64,000 bases of DNA from an uncultured Gemmata sp. (GTDB lineage Bacteria; Planctomycetota; Planctomycetia; Gemmatales; Gemmataceae), in the NCBI GenBank assembly GCA_937924775.1, contig CALDUT010000001.1, forward strand, positions 496,001 to 560,000, read 5' to 3'. The translations under genes and the position numbers were made by a program. This document shows positions 53,584 through 63,262 of this stretch, piece after piece; the stretch's first letter is position 1; the number at the start of each line of letters is the position of its first letter. Below the pieces are notes generated by a model, which saw only the letters and a program-made list of their open reading frames with translations, ran no database searches and was not told where the DNA came from.

Positions 53584-56193
53584 ATGGCAGTCAATAAAGG
53601 TGTTTGGGGTATCGACATCGGTCAGTGTGCCTTGAAGGCCCTGCGTTTGGAACTGATCGAGGGTAAACCGACGGCCACCGCCTTCGATTATGTCGAACAC
53701 ACCAAAATCCTCTCGCAACCGGATGCCGACCCGGACGCGTTGATCCGCGAAGCCCTGGAAAAGTTTCTGGCCCGTAATGATGTCAAAAATGACGAAATCG
53801 CCGTGGGCATTGCCGGTTCCTCGGGGTTGGCCCGATTTGTGAAATTGCCGCCGGTCGAAGAGAAAAAAATCGCGGAAATCGTGAAATTCGAGGCCAAACA
53901 GCAAATCCCCTTCCCTCTCGATGAAGTGATCTGGGACTATCAGAAGATCGCTGGCGGCGGCGCGGTCGATGGCTTTGCCCTCGAAACCGAAATCGGCCTG
54001 TTCGCGATGAAGCGGGACATCATCGCCCGCTACCTCGGCTACTTCAACAGCACCAAAACCGATATTCACCTCATTCAAATGTCGCCCTTGGCGTTGGTCA
54101 ACTTCGCCACCTACGAACTGATCAACCCCCCGGCCACCGGTGAAGACGGACAACCGACCAACCCCGAAGAAGAAGAAAACCCCACGCCCCGCGGCAAGAA
54201 ACGCTGCACCGTGGTGATGGATGTGGGCACCGAAGCATCGAACCTGATTATTACTGACGGCGGCAAAATCATCTGGCAGCGGCCCATTCCGCTGGGAGGC
54301 AACAATTTCACCCGGGCCTTAACCAAGGAACTCAAACTCACCTTCGCCAAAGCCGAACACCTCAAACGCAATGCCGCCAAAAGCCCGGACATGGCCAACA
54401 TCCTGAAGGCCATCAAACCGGTACTGACTGACTTTGTCGGCGAAGTGCAACGTTCGCTCGGTTATTTCACCAACACCCACCGCGATGCCCATGTGGCCTA
54501 CATGGTGGGCATGGGCAGCGCCTTCAAACTGCCCGGTTTGCAAAAATACCTCTCCGATAAACTGGCCTTGGAGGTGAAAAAGCCAACGAAATTCGAAAAA
54601 CTCGCTGGCGACACGGTTCTCACCGACCCACTCTTCCAAGAGAACATTCTGACCTTCCCCATCGCCTACGGGTTGGCCTTGCAGGGATTGGGCTTAGCCC
54701 GACTGACCACCAACCTGCTCCCCAAAGAGATCATTCAAGACCGGCTCATCCGGGCGAAAAAACCCTACGCGGCCGCAGCCGCCGCGGCCCTCCTGTTGGG
54801 CTTGGGTGGCCTGGCGATGGGTTTCTCCGGCCCCTACGCCGCCTTCCAGGACCCGGCGATCAAAAAGAGCATCGACCAATCGAAGAACGCGGTCAGCGCA
54901 GCCGACAAGCAAAAATCGGAGCTCGATAGCGTCTTCCAGGCGAAAGAGGCGAAACTGACAGCGGCCGATAACCTCCGCGCCGGGCAGAAGTTCCGCTACA
55001 ACTGGCCCCGGTTCTTGGAAGTGATGGCCGCCGCCCTGCCGCGTCCAGGAGCCGACGGCAACCTCAACCTTGAGGGAGAAGCCTCCAAACCCAACAAAGA
55101 CATCGAACCCTTCAGCCAAGTTAAACTCTGGCAGGGCGAACTGGATGCCGGCAAAAAGGCCATCGAATGGTTCAAACGCCGGATGCGCCGCGGCGTGCCC
55201 TTGGAAGAATCCCTCCAGGATGCCACCTCGGTTCACCCCAAAGCGCTGGCCATGGTCAACGTCGAAGCGGTCCGCACCCGCTACGTCACCGACATCAACG
55301 CCTTCTTGCAAGCTGCTGATACCGCCGTTCAGCAGTATTACCGCTTCTCCATCGCCGAATGGATGAAGGACGACGAACGCGAACCAGACTCGGCCAAAGA
55401 AGGGCGCTACAAACCCAAAGGACCGGCTTCCCCCGGTTGGATCGTGGAAATCCGCGGCTACACCGACTACGACACCCCCTCGGTCCCCGGAGCGATCTTC
55501 GTCCGCCGGGCCCTGGTGCGCAACCTGCAGCGGATGGATGAATTCGCCGAACTGACAGACCCAGACGCTAAAACCGGCGGCAAGATCAACCGCTACATCC
55601 CCGGGATGCAAGACCCAGTCAAAGGTCGGGTCAGCCATGCGTTCGTCTTCGCGGTCTTCGCCCCCATTCACGACCCCCAACCCAACGAGTTTTACAACAT
55701 CAACCGCGGCTCCTTCCTCGATGCCTTGGTGGGCGGGAACACGCCGTCGGGCAACTACCCGGGCGGCTACGATCCGGCGAGCCCCGGTGGTTTCGACGAA
55801 TACGATGACGGCGACCGCGGCGGTGGTTTTGGTTCGCCGCCCCCGGGCAGCCCGCCGAGCGGTTCCCCCCCCGGTGGGGGTGCCACCGGCAGCGTCCCCG
55901 GGGTTGGCGGCCCCGCAACGGGCCTCCCCGGGGCTGGCACAGGCACCAGTGCGGCTCTGGGCCCAGCGTGGCAAGACCTCAGCACGCTTCTCCGCAAACG
56001 CGGCAGCGGACCGGTCCAAAGCCTCGCTGGGGTCATTCCTCCCAAGAAAGAGGAATTTATCACCAGCAACCGCCGCCGTTACGAATTCGTCGTCATGCTG
56101 GTCTGGCAAGAGCCGAACGAAAACACCCCCCTCCCGGTGGCTGAAGGCGCCCCTGGTAACGCTAGCCCATCACCGGCAAACCCCAACCAATAA
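53584..56193 (+). CDS. pilM: PilM-PilN fusion, type IV pilus-like inner-membrane assembly protein
   Basis: An 869-residue protein. Residues 1 to about 365 are an actin-like PilM domain: VWGIDIGQCALKALRLELI, KFEAKQQIPFPLDEVIWDYQ, VMDVGTEASNLIITDGG, VGMGSAFKLPGLQKYL. Then comes TTNLLPKEI (near residue 375), the motif at the start of PilN, and a hydrophobic helix (about 395-414), followed by a long periplasmic part with an alpha-beta domain and a Gly/Pro/Ser-rich segment (about 720-790). PilM normally binds the PilN tail non-covalently; here the two are one chain. The ATG at 53584 has GGAG upstream. First gene of a three-gene cluster. Confidence 0.85.
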   Translation: MAVNKGVWGIDIGQCALKALRLELIEGKPTATAFDYVEHTKILSQPDADPDALIREALEKFLARNDVKNDEIAVGIAGSSGLARFVKLPPVEEKKIAEIVKFEAKQQIPFPLDEVIWDYQKIAGGGAVDGFALETEIGLFAMKRDIIARYLGYFNSTKTDIHLIQMSPLALVNFATYELINPPATGEDGQPTNPEEEENPTPRGKKRCTVVMDVGTEASNLIITDGGKIIWQRPIPLGGNNFTRALTKELKLTFAKAEHLKRNAAKSPDMANILKAIKPVLTDFVGEVQRSLGYFTNTHRDAHVAYMVGMGSAFKLPGLQKYLSDKLALEVKKPTKFEKLAGDTVLTDPLFQENILTFPIAYGLALQGLGLARLTTNLLPKEIIQDRLIRAKKPYAAAAAAALLLGLGGLAMGFSGPYAAFQDPAIKKSIDQSKNAVSAADKQKSELDSVFQAKEAKLTAADNLRAGQKFRYNWPRFLEVMAAALPRPGADGNLNLEGEASKPNKDIEPFSQVKLWQGELDAGKKAIEWFKRRMRRGVPLEESLQDATSVHPKALAMVNVEAVRTRYVTDINAFLQAADTAVQQYYRFSIAEWMKDDEREPDSAKEGRYKPKGPASPGWIVEIRGYTDYDTPSVPGAIFVRRALVRNLQRMDEFAELTDPDAKTGGKINRYIPGMQDPVKGRVSHAFVFAVFAPIHDPQPNEFYNINRGSFLDALVGGNTPSGNYPGGYDPASPGGFDEYDDGDRGGGFGSPPPGSPPSGSPPGGGATGSVPGVGGPATGLPGAGTGTSAALGPAWQDLSTLLRKRGSGPVQSLAGVIPPKKEEFITSNRRRYEFVVMLVWQEPNENTPLPVAEGAPGNASPSPANPNQ

Positions 56194-56320
56194 TGACGGC
56201 CGGGGGCCCTCGACCTCCCTAGGCACGCACGCCATGCCAACCGAATACGACGACCGCTGCCTCACCTGAGCCGCCGCGGTTCTCCCTTACAACACCACCG
56301 AACTATCGCGGATCAATGCC

Positions 56321-58528
56321 ATGAAAAAAGACAATCCGTTGAAAAAACATCTCTTCTGGTTGCTCTTGGGTTTCGCCCCACTGCTGACCCTGCTGGGCGC
56401 CATGATGATCAGCTCCGGGGTCGGCGGGGCCATCGAAGCCCAGCAAAGCGAACTGAAAAAGGCTAACGACGCCCTCAGCAGCAAGCTGAATCCGAAATCG
56501 AAGGAAACCATCCGCAAAGCGACCCAAGCGGTGGCGGTCATCGATGTGAAGGCCAGCGATCTGCACAAAGCCAACTGGGACCTGCAAAAGCATTTGTATA
56601 CATGGCCCAGCAATTCCGACGACCTAAAAGCCATCGAGCGGCTCAACCTCAAGTTCGGAGATCCGATCCCCAACAGCAGCGTTGCCTTTGCCCAACTGCG
56701 CGACCAATACAGCGAAGTGTATTTGCCGGAATATTCCACCCTCAAGAAAGGGGCCACTGGGCCAGGCAAGGGCATGGCGGACAAGGTCGCGCCCACACAA
56801 TTCCGCGGTGGCTGGCAGAGCATTCTGCGTCACGTCAACGAATTCGGCCAAAATGCCCTCACCAAAGACCAGGTCTGGCTGTTGATGGAGGATATCTGGG
56901 TGCAGCGGTCGTTGTTGTCGGCCGTTAGCTCCGTGAACAACGAGATGGCCACCTTCCGCCGTGCCAAACGCAACGAAAAAGGCGAAATCGTCTACGACCC
57001 CAGTTACGATGCCAACGGCAACAAAATCGAACTTGATAGCAAAGGCCAACCGCGGCGCAATCGCCAGGGCGAATACATCGTCGTGCCCACGCCCGAGGAG
57101 GAGAAAGGGGCTGACAAAGGCCCGGCGCTATTTCGTAACCGCATATGGGCCATTGAGTTACGCATTGAACGCGAAGGCAATGCCCAGAAACTGACCGGCA
57201 CGCTGATCAATCTGACCGACCGGTTGCAGCTGATGGGTGTCAACAGCATCATGAAGCTGAATGTGTATTTCACCCGCGACCCGGCCGAGCAGCCGATGGT
57301 TTTCAAAATCGGGGGCGAATCGCTGCCGGGGATGGGCGAAAAGAAGCTGGTGCGAGTCGACGGCAAGAAGGAGCAGGAGGTTCCGGCCAATGTGTTGCCC
57401 ATCGTCTTTACGCCGGAACATATTATCCCAGCAACATTTACGGCTCGCGAGATTGTCCGTGTCGAACAAGTGTTCGACACCCGCACCGTGCCGATCAAAC
57501 GGATCGACGCCCTCATCGTGGGTCACAAATACGCGTTGGACTCCAGCCGGGCCGATAAAGAACTTGTGCCGGCGCCGGCCTTTGAGAAAGAGGCCGAACC
57601 TGACAGCGGCAGCCCCGGCGGCTCAACCGATGACTCTGGCGATAGACCCACCCCTAAAGGCCCTGGTGCCAGTGTCGGCCCCGTCGGACCGATCGGCCCC
57701 ATCGGCACCGGGGGGCCGGGGGGCTACGGCGGCATTCCCGGCGTAGGGATGCAACAACCCCGCGTCGGCTTGCCCATGGGCGGCGGACCGATTGCCCAGG
57801 TCATCGACGCCAACAAGAAACGCTACCTGACCGCGAATAATGAAGTCCGCCGGCTTCCCGTCGCGGTTATGCTGATCGTCGATCAGGAATACATTCCCGA
57901 CATTATCATGGCTTTCGCCAACTCGCCTTTGCAGTTCCAAATCACCCAGGTGTTGTGGAATCGTTTCCGCGACAAGCTCGAGGGCATTGGCCCCACGGCC
58001 TCCTCGGGGAGTCTGGGCAGCGGGGTCGTTTATGCCCCCGGAACCAGTACCCTGGATACCTTCGGGTACGAAGGGGAATTCGATAAGGGCCCCGGCTTCA
58101 TCCCCGCCAACCCCCAACCGATCAAACCCATCGGTATCGGGAGCCCCGGCGTAGGCCCGATCAACCCTATTGCGGTTCCCCCCGGCCCCGGGAGCGATCC
58201 CTTCGGCGGGAGTTTTCCCGATCCCTACGCCCCCTACGGCTCCACCAGCAACCTGCCGACCGTGACCGATTCGCAAATCACCGCCGGATTGGTGGAACTG
58301 ACGATCTACGGGATCGTCTCACTGTATGAGAAGTACCCCGAACCGAAGGTGGAATCGAAACAGGACCAAGCCAACGGCGAACAACCCCAGAATAACCCGA
58401 TGCCCACCCCCCCGGTGCAAGACCCGATGCCACCGCAGGAGAAGAAAAACAACCCATCGAACATGCGCCGGCGGCGCCGCCAGGCGGTGAACGGCCGCGG
58501 CCAGACCGCGGAGGGTGAACGGACCTGA
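56321..58528 (+). CDS. PilO-like single-pass periplasmic protein
   Basis: A 735-residue protein with a short cytosolic start, one membrane helix (about residues 10-31, LFWLLLGFAPLLTLLGAMM) and a large periplasmic region. The helical segment after the membrane matches PilO-type bitopic proteins in place and layout, but sequence identity is not evident, so this is inferred from gene order. A collagen-like Gly-Pro stretch (GPVGPIGPIG) lies near residue 450, and further Gly/Pro linkers near 590-640. A basic C-terminus (MRRRRRQ) follows. 127 bp after the PilM-PilN gene. Confidence 0.65.
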   Translation: MKKDNPLKKHLFWLLLGFAPLLTLLGAMMISSGVGGAIEAQQSELKKANDALSSKLNPKSKETIRKATQAVAVIDVKASDLHKANWDLQKHLYTWPSNSDDLKAIERLNLKFGDPIPNSSVAFAQLRDQYSEVYLPEYSTLKKGATGPGKGMADKVAPTQFRGGWQSILRHVNEFGQNALTKDQVWLLMEDIWVQRSLLSAVSSVNNEMATFRRAKRNEKGEIVYDPSYDANGNKIELDSKGQPRRNRQGEYIVVPTPEEEKGADKGPALFRNRIWAIELRIEREGNAQKLTGTLINLTDRLQLMGVNSIMKLNVYFTRDPAEQPMVFKIGGESLPGMGEKKLVRVDGKKEQEVPANVLPIVFTPEHIIPATFTAREIVRVEQVFDTRTVPIKRIDALIVGHKYALDSSRADKELVPAPAFEKEAEPDSGSPGGSTDDSGDRPTPKGPGASVGPVGPIGPIGTGGPGGYGGIPGVGMQQPRVGLPMGGGPIAQVIDANKKRYLTANNEVRRLPVAVMLIVDQEYIPDIIMAFANSPLQFQITQVLWNRFRDKLEGIGPTASSGSLGSGVVYAPGTSTLDTFGYEGEFDKGPGFIPANPQPIKPIGIGSPGVGPINPIAVPPGPGSDPFGGSFPDPYAPYGSTSNLPTVTDSQITAGLVELTIYGIVSLYEKYPEPKVESKQDQANGEQPQNNPMPTPPVQDPMPPQEKKNNPSNMRRRRRQAVNGRGQTAEGERT

Positions 58529-58595
58529 CAGGCCGAAACATCACGGCATTCTCTAAACACCAACGAATTTCACACGCACGCATAGGAAACTGGTC

Positions 58596-61100
58596 ATGGC
58601 CAAAGCCAAATTCAATCTCAAAGAGTTCCTGCTGCAGAAAGGTGAAGTGGTGGTCATGGGGATTTCCGGCTTCATCCTGCTGCTACTCCTCATCTGGGGG
58701 GCGTCGGCATGGGGGAACGCCGTTGATCCAGCCGCCGAGGTCAAAAAGCTGACCTCCAACTCGCAATCCATCCTGCAACGGATTGAATCCAACGAGGTCG
58801 ATAGCAGCGAGTTGGAAAAACTTAAGCCGCCGTCGTGGCTGACGGAGCGCTTCACCTTCAAAACGGCCAGATCCGACGAATTTGCTCGCCGCGAAGCCTT
58901 GCTGTTCGACCCGGTGGCCCAGCCCAGCACCAAGCGGGAAAACCCCCGGGTGCTGGAATTGACCGAGTACCAAGTCGACCTGATTCGCGGAGCCATGCTC
59001 GGCTGCGACATCATCATCGACGAGAACAATCAATCCCAAATCGCGGTTCTCACCACCAAAGCCGAAGGCAAATACGACCCGCAGAAGGTGAAAGAGGCCG
59101 CGAATGTCATCAAAGGGGTGGTGAATAACCGCAACAAGAACAAGGATCGGCTGCCAAGAGCCAATCAGCCGGGGTTTGGCCAGCCGCCGGGGCAACCGCC
59201 AGGTCAACCCGGCGTGGGGGTTCCGCCGAGGGGCGGCTTTGGTCCTGGCGACGAAGGCGACTTTGGCTTTGGCTTTGGCCCCGGAATGATGCCCACCCCC
59301 GGCGGGCAGTTCGATCAGGCCGCCAAACGCAACGAAGTGGCGATCATGTACGTTCCCCTCGATGAGGTGGATTCCTACGTTCAAAAAGGCCATCGCCCGG
59401 CGCTGACGGTCATTCCCGTGCGGCTCATCACGGTGCATGCGGTTGTGCCCTACAAGGCCCAACTCGATGAACTGATCAAAACGCTGCGGCTGCCGCCGCC
59501 GCCGCCCTTGCCCACCCAATACCCCAACGAAACCAAGGATGCCTATGAGCAGCGGGTGGCCGCGGTCAAAGCGGAAATCGCCAAATGCTACGCTGAAGCC
59601 AAACGCTGGGGGCCCTGGTACGATGGCTTCGAGGTGCAGCGTCGCGTCATGCGGCTGATGCCCAACGGTGAAATCCGCATTCTTCAGGATTTCGTCGAAA
59701 ACAAAGATCCCAAAGATACCAGCGGCAACTACCCGTATGAGGAACTGTACCTCGACCGGATCGACTCGAAGGCCCCCGTGTCGCACTTCGATGAGGGGTA
59801 CATTCCTTATTTCCTCAAACCAGAAATGATGCTGGCCATGCCCCTGCCCCAGTTGGTTCCTGAATTGGGTGTCCGCTATCCCGAGATTCGCCTCAAAGCG
59901 ATCAACGACAACATCGAGAAACTGAAGCGGGCCAATCAGAAGGAAATTCCGCAATCGGAATTCGCTAAACGGGTGCAAGGGGCCAATCCGGGCCGCTCGA
60001 TCTATCGCAACCGCACCGCGGACGTGATCGAAAGCCTCGGTTATAGCGATTTCCAAGGGCCTAAAGCCGGTTTCTTGCCGGGAATGGCTCCCCCCACCGG
60101 CAAAGAGGGCCTGCCGCCGATTCCCAAAACCGGCCCTGGCAGCCCGCGAATCGGTCCCGGCGCGCCAGAACTGCCACCCGGTTACGAAACGGCCGATCCC
60201 ACCGCCAACGAAGTGGAAAACTTCCTCCTCCGCTTTGTCGATTGCGATGTTCGACCCGGTTACATCTACCAGTACCGCTTCCGCCTGCGGATGTGGAACC
60301 CCAACTACAAGCAAGACAAGCTCGTGGCCAACCCGGAATACGCCAAAGAAAGCTATCAGATGCTGTACAGCCGCTGGACGGAAACCGCGACCATCCGGGT
60401 GCCGGATGAAACCTTCATCTACGCTCACGATGTCAAGGAATACCGCGACAAAATCAAAGAGGCCTTCACGCCGCCCAAAGACGCCGACGCCGAGCTGAAG
60501 CGGGAAATGGCCGCGATTGCCAACATGCTGCAGGTCAAGGACAATCAAGCCGTGATCCAAATCGCCACCTGGATGGAGCAAGTACGGGTCGGTGATTCCC
60601 GCAAACGCGAACCGGTGGGGGCGTGGGTGGTGGCCGAAATGCCTGTGGGCCGGGGCGAGTACGTTGGGAAACGGCAGTATGTGAAACTGCCCCTCTGGTC
60701 GTCGGAAAGCAAGCAATATGTCCTACGGGAACTGACCGACAAACTCAGCAAAGGCAAGTACCAGCCCAAGGGGTGGATCATCGATTTCACCAGCCGGGCC
60801 GTCTTGGTCGATTTCGACGGCGGTAAGGTGAAAACCCGCTCCAGTTTTGGTTTCGACCCCAAAACCGGGGCTCTGGTCCAGGAAACCCGGACCTTCGACG
60901 AAGACGTGGCCTCCGAGCTGCTCATCGTCCAACCCGATGGTTCGCTGAACGTTCTCAGTAGCCTCAAGGCCGACCGCGACCCGGATCGCAAACTGATTGT
61001 CGATCAATGGAATCGCTGGGTGAAGGACGTGGAGAACCGCAAAGCCTCCGCCGGAGGCAAAGACGACCCGAGCATCTACGACCCCAAACGGGGACCGTAA
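58596..61100 (+). CDS. Third single-pass periplasmic protein of the pilus-like cluster
   Basis: An 834-residue protein with one membrane helix (about residues 20-40, VVVMGISGFILLLLLIWG) and a large periplasmic part with a Gly/Pro/Gln linker (about 188-238, PGQPPGQPGVG). No named family is recognised. Its size, topology and position match the two upstream genes, suggesting a shared complex; it might take the role of PilP, but there is no lipobox. AGGAA precedes the ATG. A terminator-like hairpin follows at 61164. Confidence 0.7.
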   Translation: MAKAKFNLKEFLLQKGEVVVMGISGFILLLLLIWGASAWGNAVDPAAEVKKLTSNSQSILQRIESNEVDSSELEKLKPPSWLTERFTFKTARSDEFARREALLFDPVAQPSTKRENPRVLELTEYQVDLIRGAMLGCDIIIDENNQSQIAVLTTKAEGKYDPQKVKEAANVIKGVVNNRNKNKDRLPRANQPGFGQPPGQPPGQPGVGVPPRGGFGPGDEGDFGFGFGPGMMPTPGGQFDQAAKRNEVAIMYVPLDEVDSYVQKGHRPALTVIPVRLITVHAVVPYKAQLDELIKTLRLPPPPPLPTQYPNETKDAYEQRVAAVKAEIAKCYAEAKRWGPWYDGFEVQRRVMRLMPNGEIRILQDFVENKDPKDTSGNYPYEELYLDRIDSKAPVSHFDEGYIPYFLKPEMMLAMPLPQLVPELGVRYPEIRLKAINDNIEKLKRANQKEIPQSEFAKRVQGANPGRSIYRNRTADVIESLGYSDFQGPKAGFLPGMAPPTGKEGLPPIPKTGPGSPRIGPGAPELPPGYETADPTANEVENFLLRFVDCDVRPGYIYQYRFRLRMWNPNYKQDKLVANPEYAKESYQMLYSRWTETATIRVPDETFIYAHDVKEYRDKIKEAFTPPKDADAELKREMAAIANMLQVKDNQAVIQIATWMEQVRVGDSRKREPVGAWVVAEMPVGRGEYVGKRQYVKLPLWSSESKQYVLRELTDKLSKGKYQPKGWIIDFTSRAVLVDFDGGKVKTRSSFGFDPKTGALVQETRTFDEDVASELLIVQPDGSLNVLSSLKADRDPDRKLIVDQWNRWVKDVENRKASAGGKDDPSIYDPKRGP

Positions 61101-61163
61101 CTCGCTGGCAGCGACCGCATGCGCGAAACCACAGCTTCTCCCGAACAGCAGTCCCCCCCCAAA

Positions 61164-61195
61164 AGCCCCGCGGGGGAAAGCTCTCCCGCGGGGCT
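61164..61195. terminator. Hairpin terminator between convergent operons
   Basis: AGCCCCGCGGG (61164-61174) pairs perfectly with 61185-61195. On the minus strand the stem is followed by TTTT, and on the plus strand by GGGTTTGT. It could stop transcription from both sides. Confidence 0.6.
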
Positions 61196-61335
61196 GGGTT
61201 TGTCACCACTCGACGTTTCCGCCGGCCCGATAACGACCACCGGGCAGTCTTTTCCGGCGGGCTGGGACCGCACCGAAGAGCGGCGCCGGAGGAGCTTCTG
61301 CCAGGACTTCCTGTGGCCACCGTGGCTGCGGCCCA

Positions 61336-62106
61336 TCAGTCGCGGTATTTCTCGTGGCACTGGTTGCAGGTGTTATTGATACTTGTCAGAAGCTTTTTCA
61401 TCTTCATTTCATCGGCGGTGGAGCCTTTGGCGGCTTCTGCGGCCAGTTGATGGCTCAGCTCCATCGATTCGAGACTCCATTTTTCCCACTGTTTTTTGTC
61501 CGCGGGTGTCTTTTGGGCTTCCGGGTTAGGATAGTGGAAGGCATAAGCGCTCAGAACGGCGGTCCGAATCGCCAGCACTTCCACCGCGGTCGGCTCGATT
61601 TTCAAGGGGTTGTTCCCTTTGATCATGTCGCGGATGTCTTTTTCGATGTTCAAGCCGCCGACTTTGCTCAGGCGATAGGGGTTCATTGCGGCTTCGAGCA
61701 TGGCATCGGGTTGCAGGGGTTTGGGCAGGGCATCGAGCTTACCGGGTTGGCCTGGTTTGACGGTCAGGTTCTTGGCGAGGGCGTTGGCGTCCTGGAACTT
61801 CTTGGCATTGATCGCTTCGATGATCTTCAGAGCTTCGCCTTTGAGGGTACTATCGCCCAAAGCATCGCCGTAAGCGGCCAGCAGCAGAGCCACGCCCAAC
61901 GCGGGTTTGATGTGGCCTTGCAGCAGGTTTTCGCCCGCGGCTTGTTTTTGGGCCAATTCCCCGAGCCGCGTTTGCAGGAATTGGACGTCGGCTTGGGCGG
62001 CTTTTTTGTAGGAGTCCGCCGCCGGTACGGTGTTCTCCGCCTGCGCGGTGGCCGCCAGGAACGCCGCGGCTACGCTGAATACCGACCAGAGTGCGACCAA
62101 TCGCAT
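61336..62106 (-). CDS. Exported cytochrome c'-like protein
   Basis: A 256-residue protein with a signal peptide (MRLVALWSVFSVAAAFLAATAQA), helical body (DSYKKAAQADVQFLQTRL, HIKPALGVALLLAAYGD) and a single C-terminal haem motif CNQCHEKYRD. The terminal CxxCH after a long helix is typical of the cytochrome c' type, though the protein is larger than the classic 130 residues. A paralogue lies directly upstream. It may carry electrons or bind gases; no partner is visible. Confidence 0.85.
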   Translation of the reverse strand: MRLVALWSVFSVAAAFLAATAQAENTVPAADSYKKAAQADVQFLQTRLGELAQKQAAGENLLQGHIKPALGVALLLAAYGDALGDSTLKGEALKIIEAINAKKFQDANALAKNLTVKPGQPGKLDALPKPLQPDAMLEAAMNPYRLSKVGGLNIEKDIRDMIKGNNPLKIEPTAVEVLAIRTAVLSAYAFHYPNPEAQKTPADKKQWEKWSLESMELSHQLAAEAAKGSTADEMKMKKLLTSINNTCNQCHEKYRD

Positions 62107-62220
62107 AAGCTAATTCCTCCACGCTGGGGTTGATAAGGGAAAGTTGTGGGAACAAGCCTGTGGGAGCCCATCCCGGGGAGTGGCTGGCTCCCCGGGCCGT
62201 GTGACGATTGTTCGGGGGGA

Positions 62221-63012
62221 TTATTCGTCGTCGCGGAAATCGTTGTGACACTCGGTGCAGCGGGCATTGAGGGTGGTGAGCAGGGATTTGATCTTCGCGG
62301 TGTCGGCTTTAGCCCCTTTGCCCGCTTCGGTGGCAATTTGGTTGCTCAATTCGATCGAATCGCGGGAATACTTTTCCCACTTCTTGAGGTTCGCGGGATT
62401 GATGCGGGCTTTCTCGTTGGGACTGTGGAAGCCGTAGGCGTTGATCACCGCGGTGCGTACCGCGAGAATTTCCACCATGGCGGGGTCGATTTTCGCCGGG
62501 TTGGTCATCTTGGTCATGTCGCGGATGTCGCGTTCGATGTTCAAGCCACCAACGGTTCCGCCCCGGAACGGCGACATCACGGCCATCAGAATCAGGTCAT
62601 CCTTGAAGGGTTTGGGTAATTTCCCCGCCGCGGCCGGCATACCAGGTTGCACGGCCAGTTTTTTGGCCCACTCGTCGGCTTTCGTAAAGTCTTTGGCATC
62701 AATAGCTTCGGCCACTTTCATGGCATTGTCCTGGAGGGGGGCATCGCCCAGGGCGTCACCGTAAGCGATAACCAACAGCGCCACGCCCAAAGCGGGTTTG
62801 ATCTGGCCATCGAGCAACCGATCACCGGCTTTTTGCTTTTTGGCCAAATCGGCCAGGCGGGTTTGCAGGAATTTGACGTCGGCTTCAGCAGCTTTTTTGT
62901 AAGAATCTTTCGGCAAATTGAGCGATTCGGCCGTCGCCGACGAGGCCACGAAACCCACGCCGAGGGCGACGAGCGTGGCACAGCCGAGGAGGATACGAAG
63001 CGGGTGTGTCAC
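62221..63012 (-). CDS. Exported cytochrome c'-like protein, paralogue
   Basis: A 263-residue protein, clearly paralogous to the next gene (DSYKKAAEADVKFLQTRLADL, QIKPALGVALLVIAYGDALGD, GLNIERDIRDM), with the C-terminal haem motif CTECHNDFRD. Signal peptide at the start (ILLGCATLVALGVGFVASS). The two genes are 114 bp apart on the same strand, a tandem duplication. Roughly half the residues look identical by eye. Confidence 0.85.
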   Translation of the reverse strand: MTHPLRILLGCATLVALGVGFVASSATAESLNLPKDSYKKAAEADVKFLQTRLADLAKKQKAGDRLLDGQIKPALGVALLVIAYGDALGDAPLQDNAMKVAEAIDAKDFTKADEWAKKLAVQPGMPAAAGKLPKPFKDDLILMAVMSPFRGGTVGGLNIERDIRDMTKMTNPAKIDPAMVEILAVRTAVINAYGFHSPNEKARINPANLKKWEKYSRDSIELSNQIATEAGKGAKADTAKIKSLLTTLNARCTECHNDFRDDE

Positions 63013-63262
63013 GAAGGCATCTCCTGATGAAGGAAGGGGAACTACCGGTTGCGTTGGCGCAATGCGCGGGGCAAGCCGCGATCTCGCGTCCTATTATCGC
63101 AACCGGCTTTGCCGCAGGGGAGTCCCTGTCTGGAAAAGTTACCACTGCCCCGGCGTGATCGGCCGAAGTGTTCAAATGCTGTACACTCCCCCGAGGGCTG
63201 AAGCTCGCGAAGACCCCGTTCGCCCCTCACCATCTTCGCGTCGCCGCTGTAAGTTAATAGGT

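Noticed and set aside
54694-56109. 471-codon minus-strand frame
   Set aside because: Antisense of the PilM-PilN gene.
58683-60716. 677-codon open frame on the minus strand
   Set aside because: Exact antisense of the third pilus-cluster gene; the plus-strand protein has a start with ribosome-binding site, membrane helix and sensible composition, while the antisense product is His/Arg/Phe-rich without domain.
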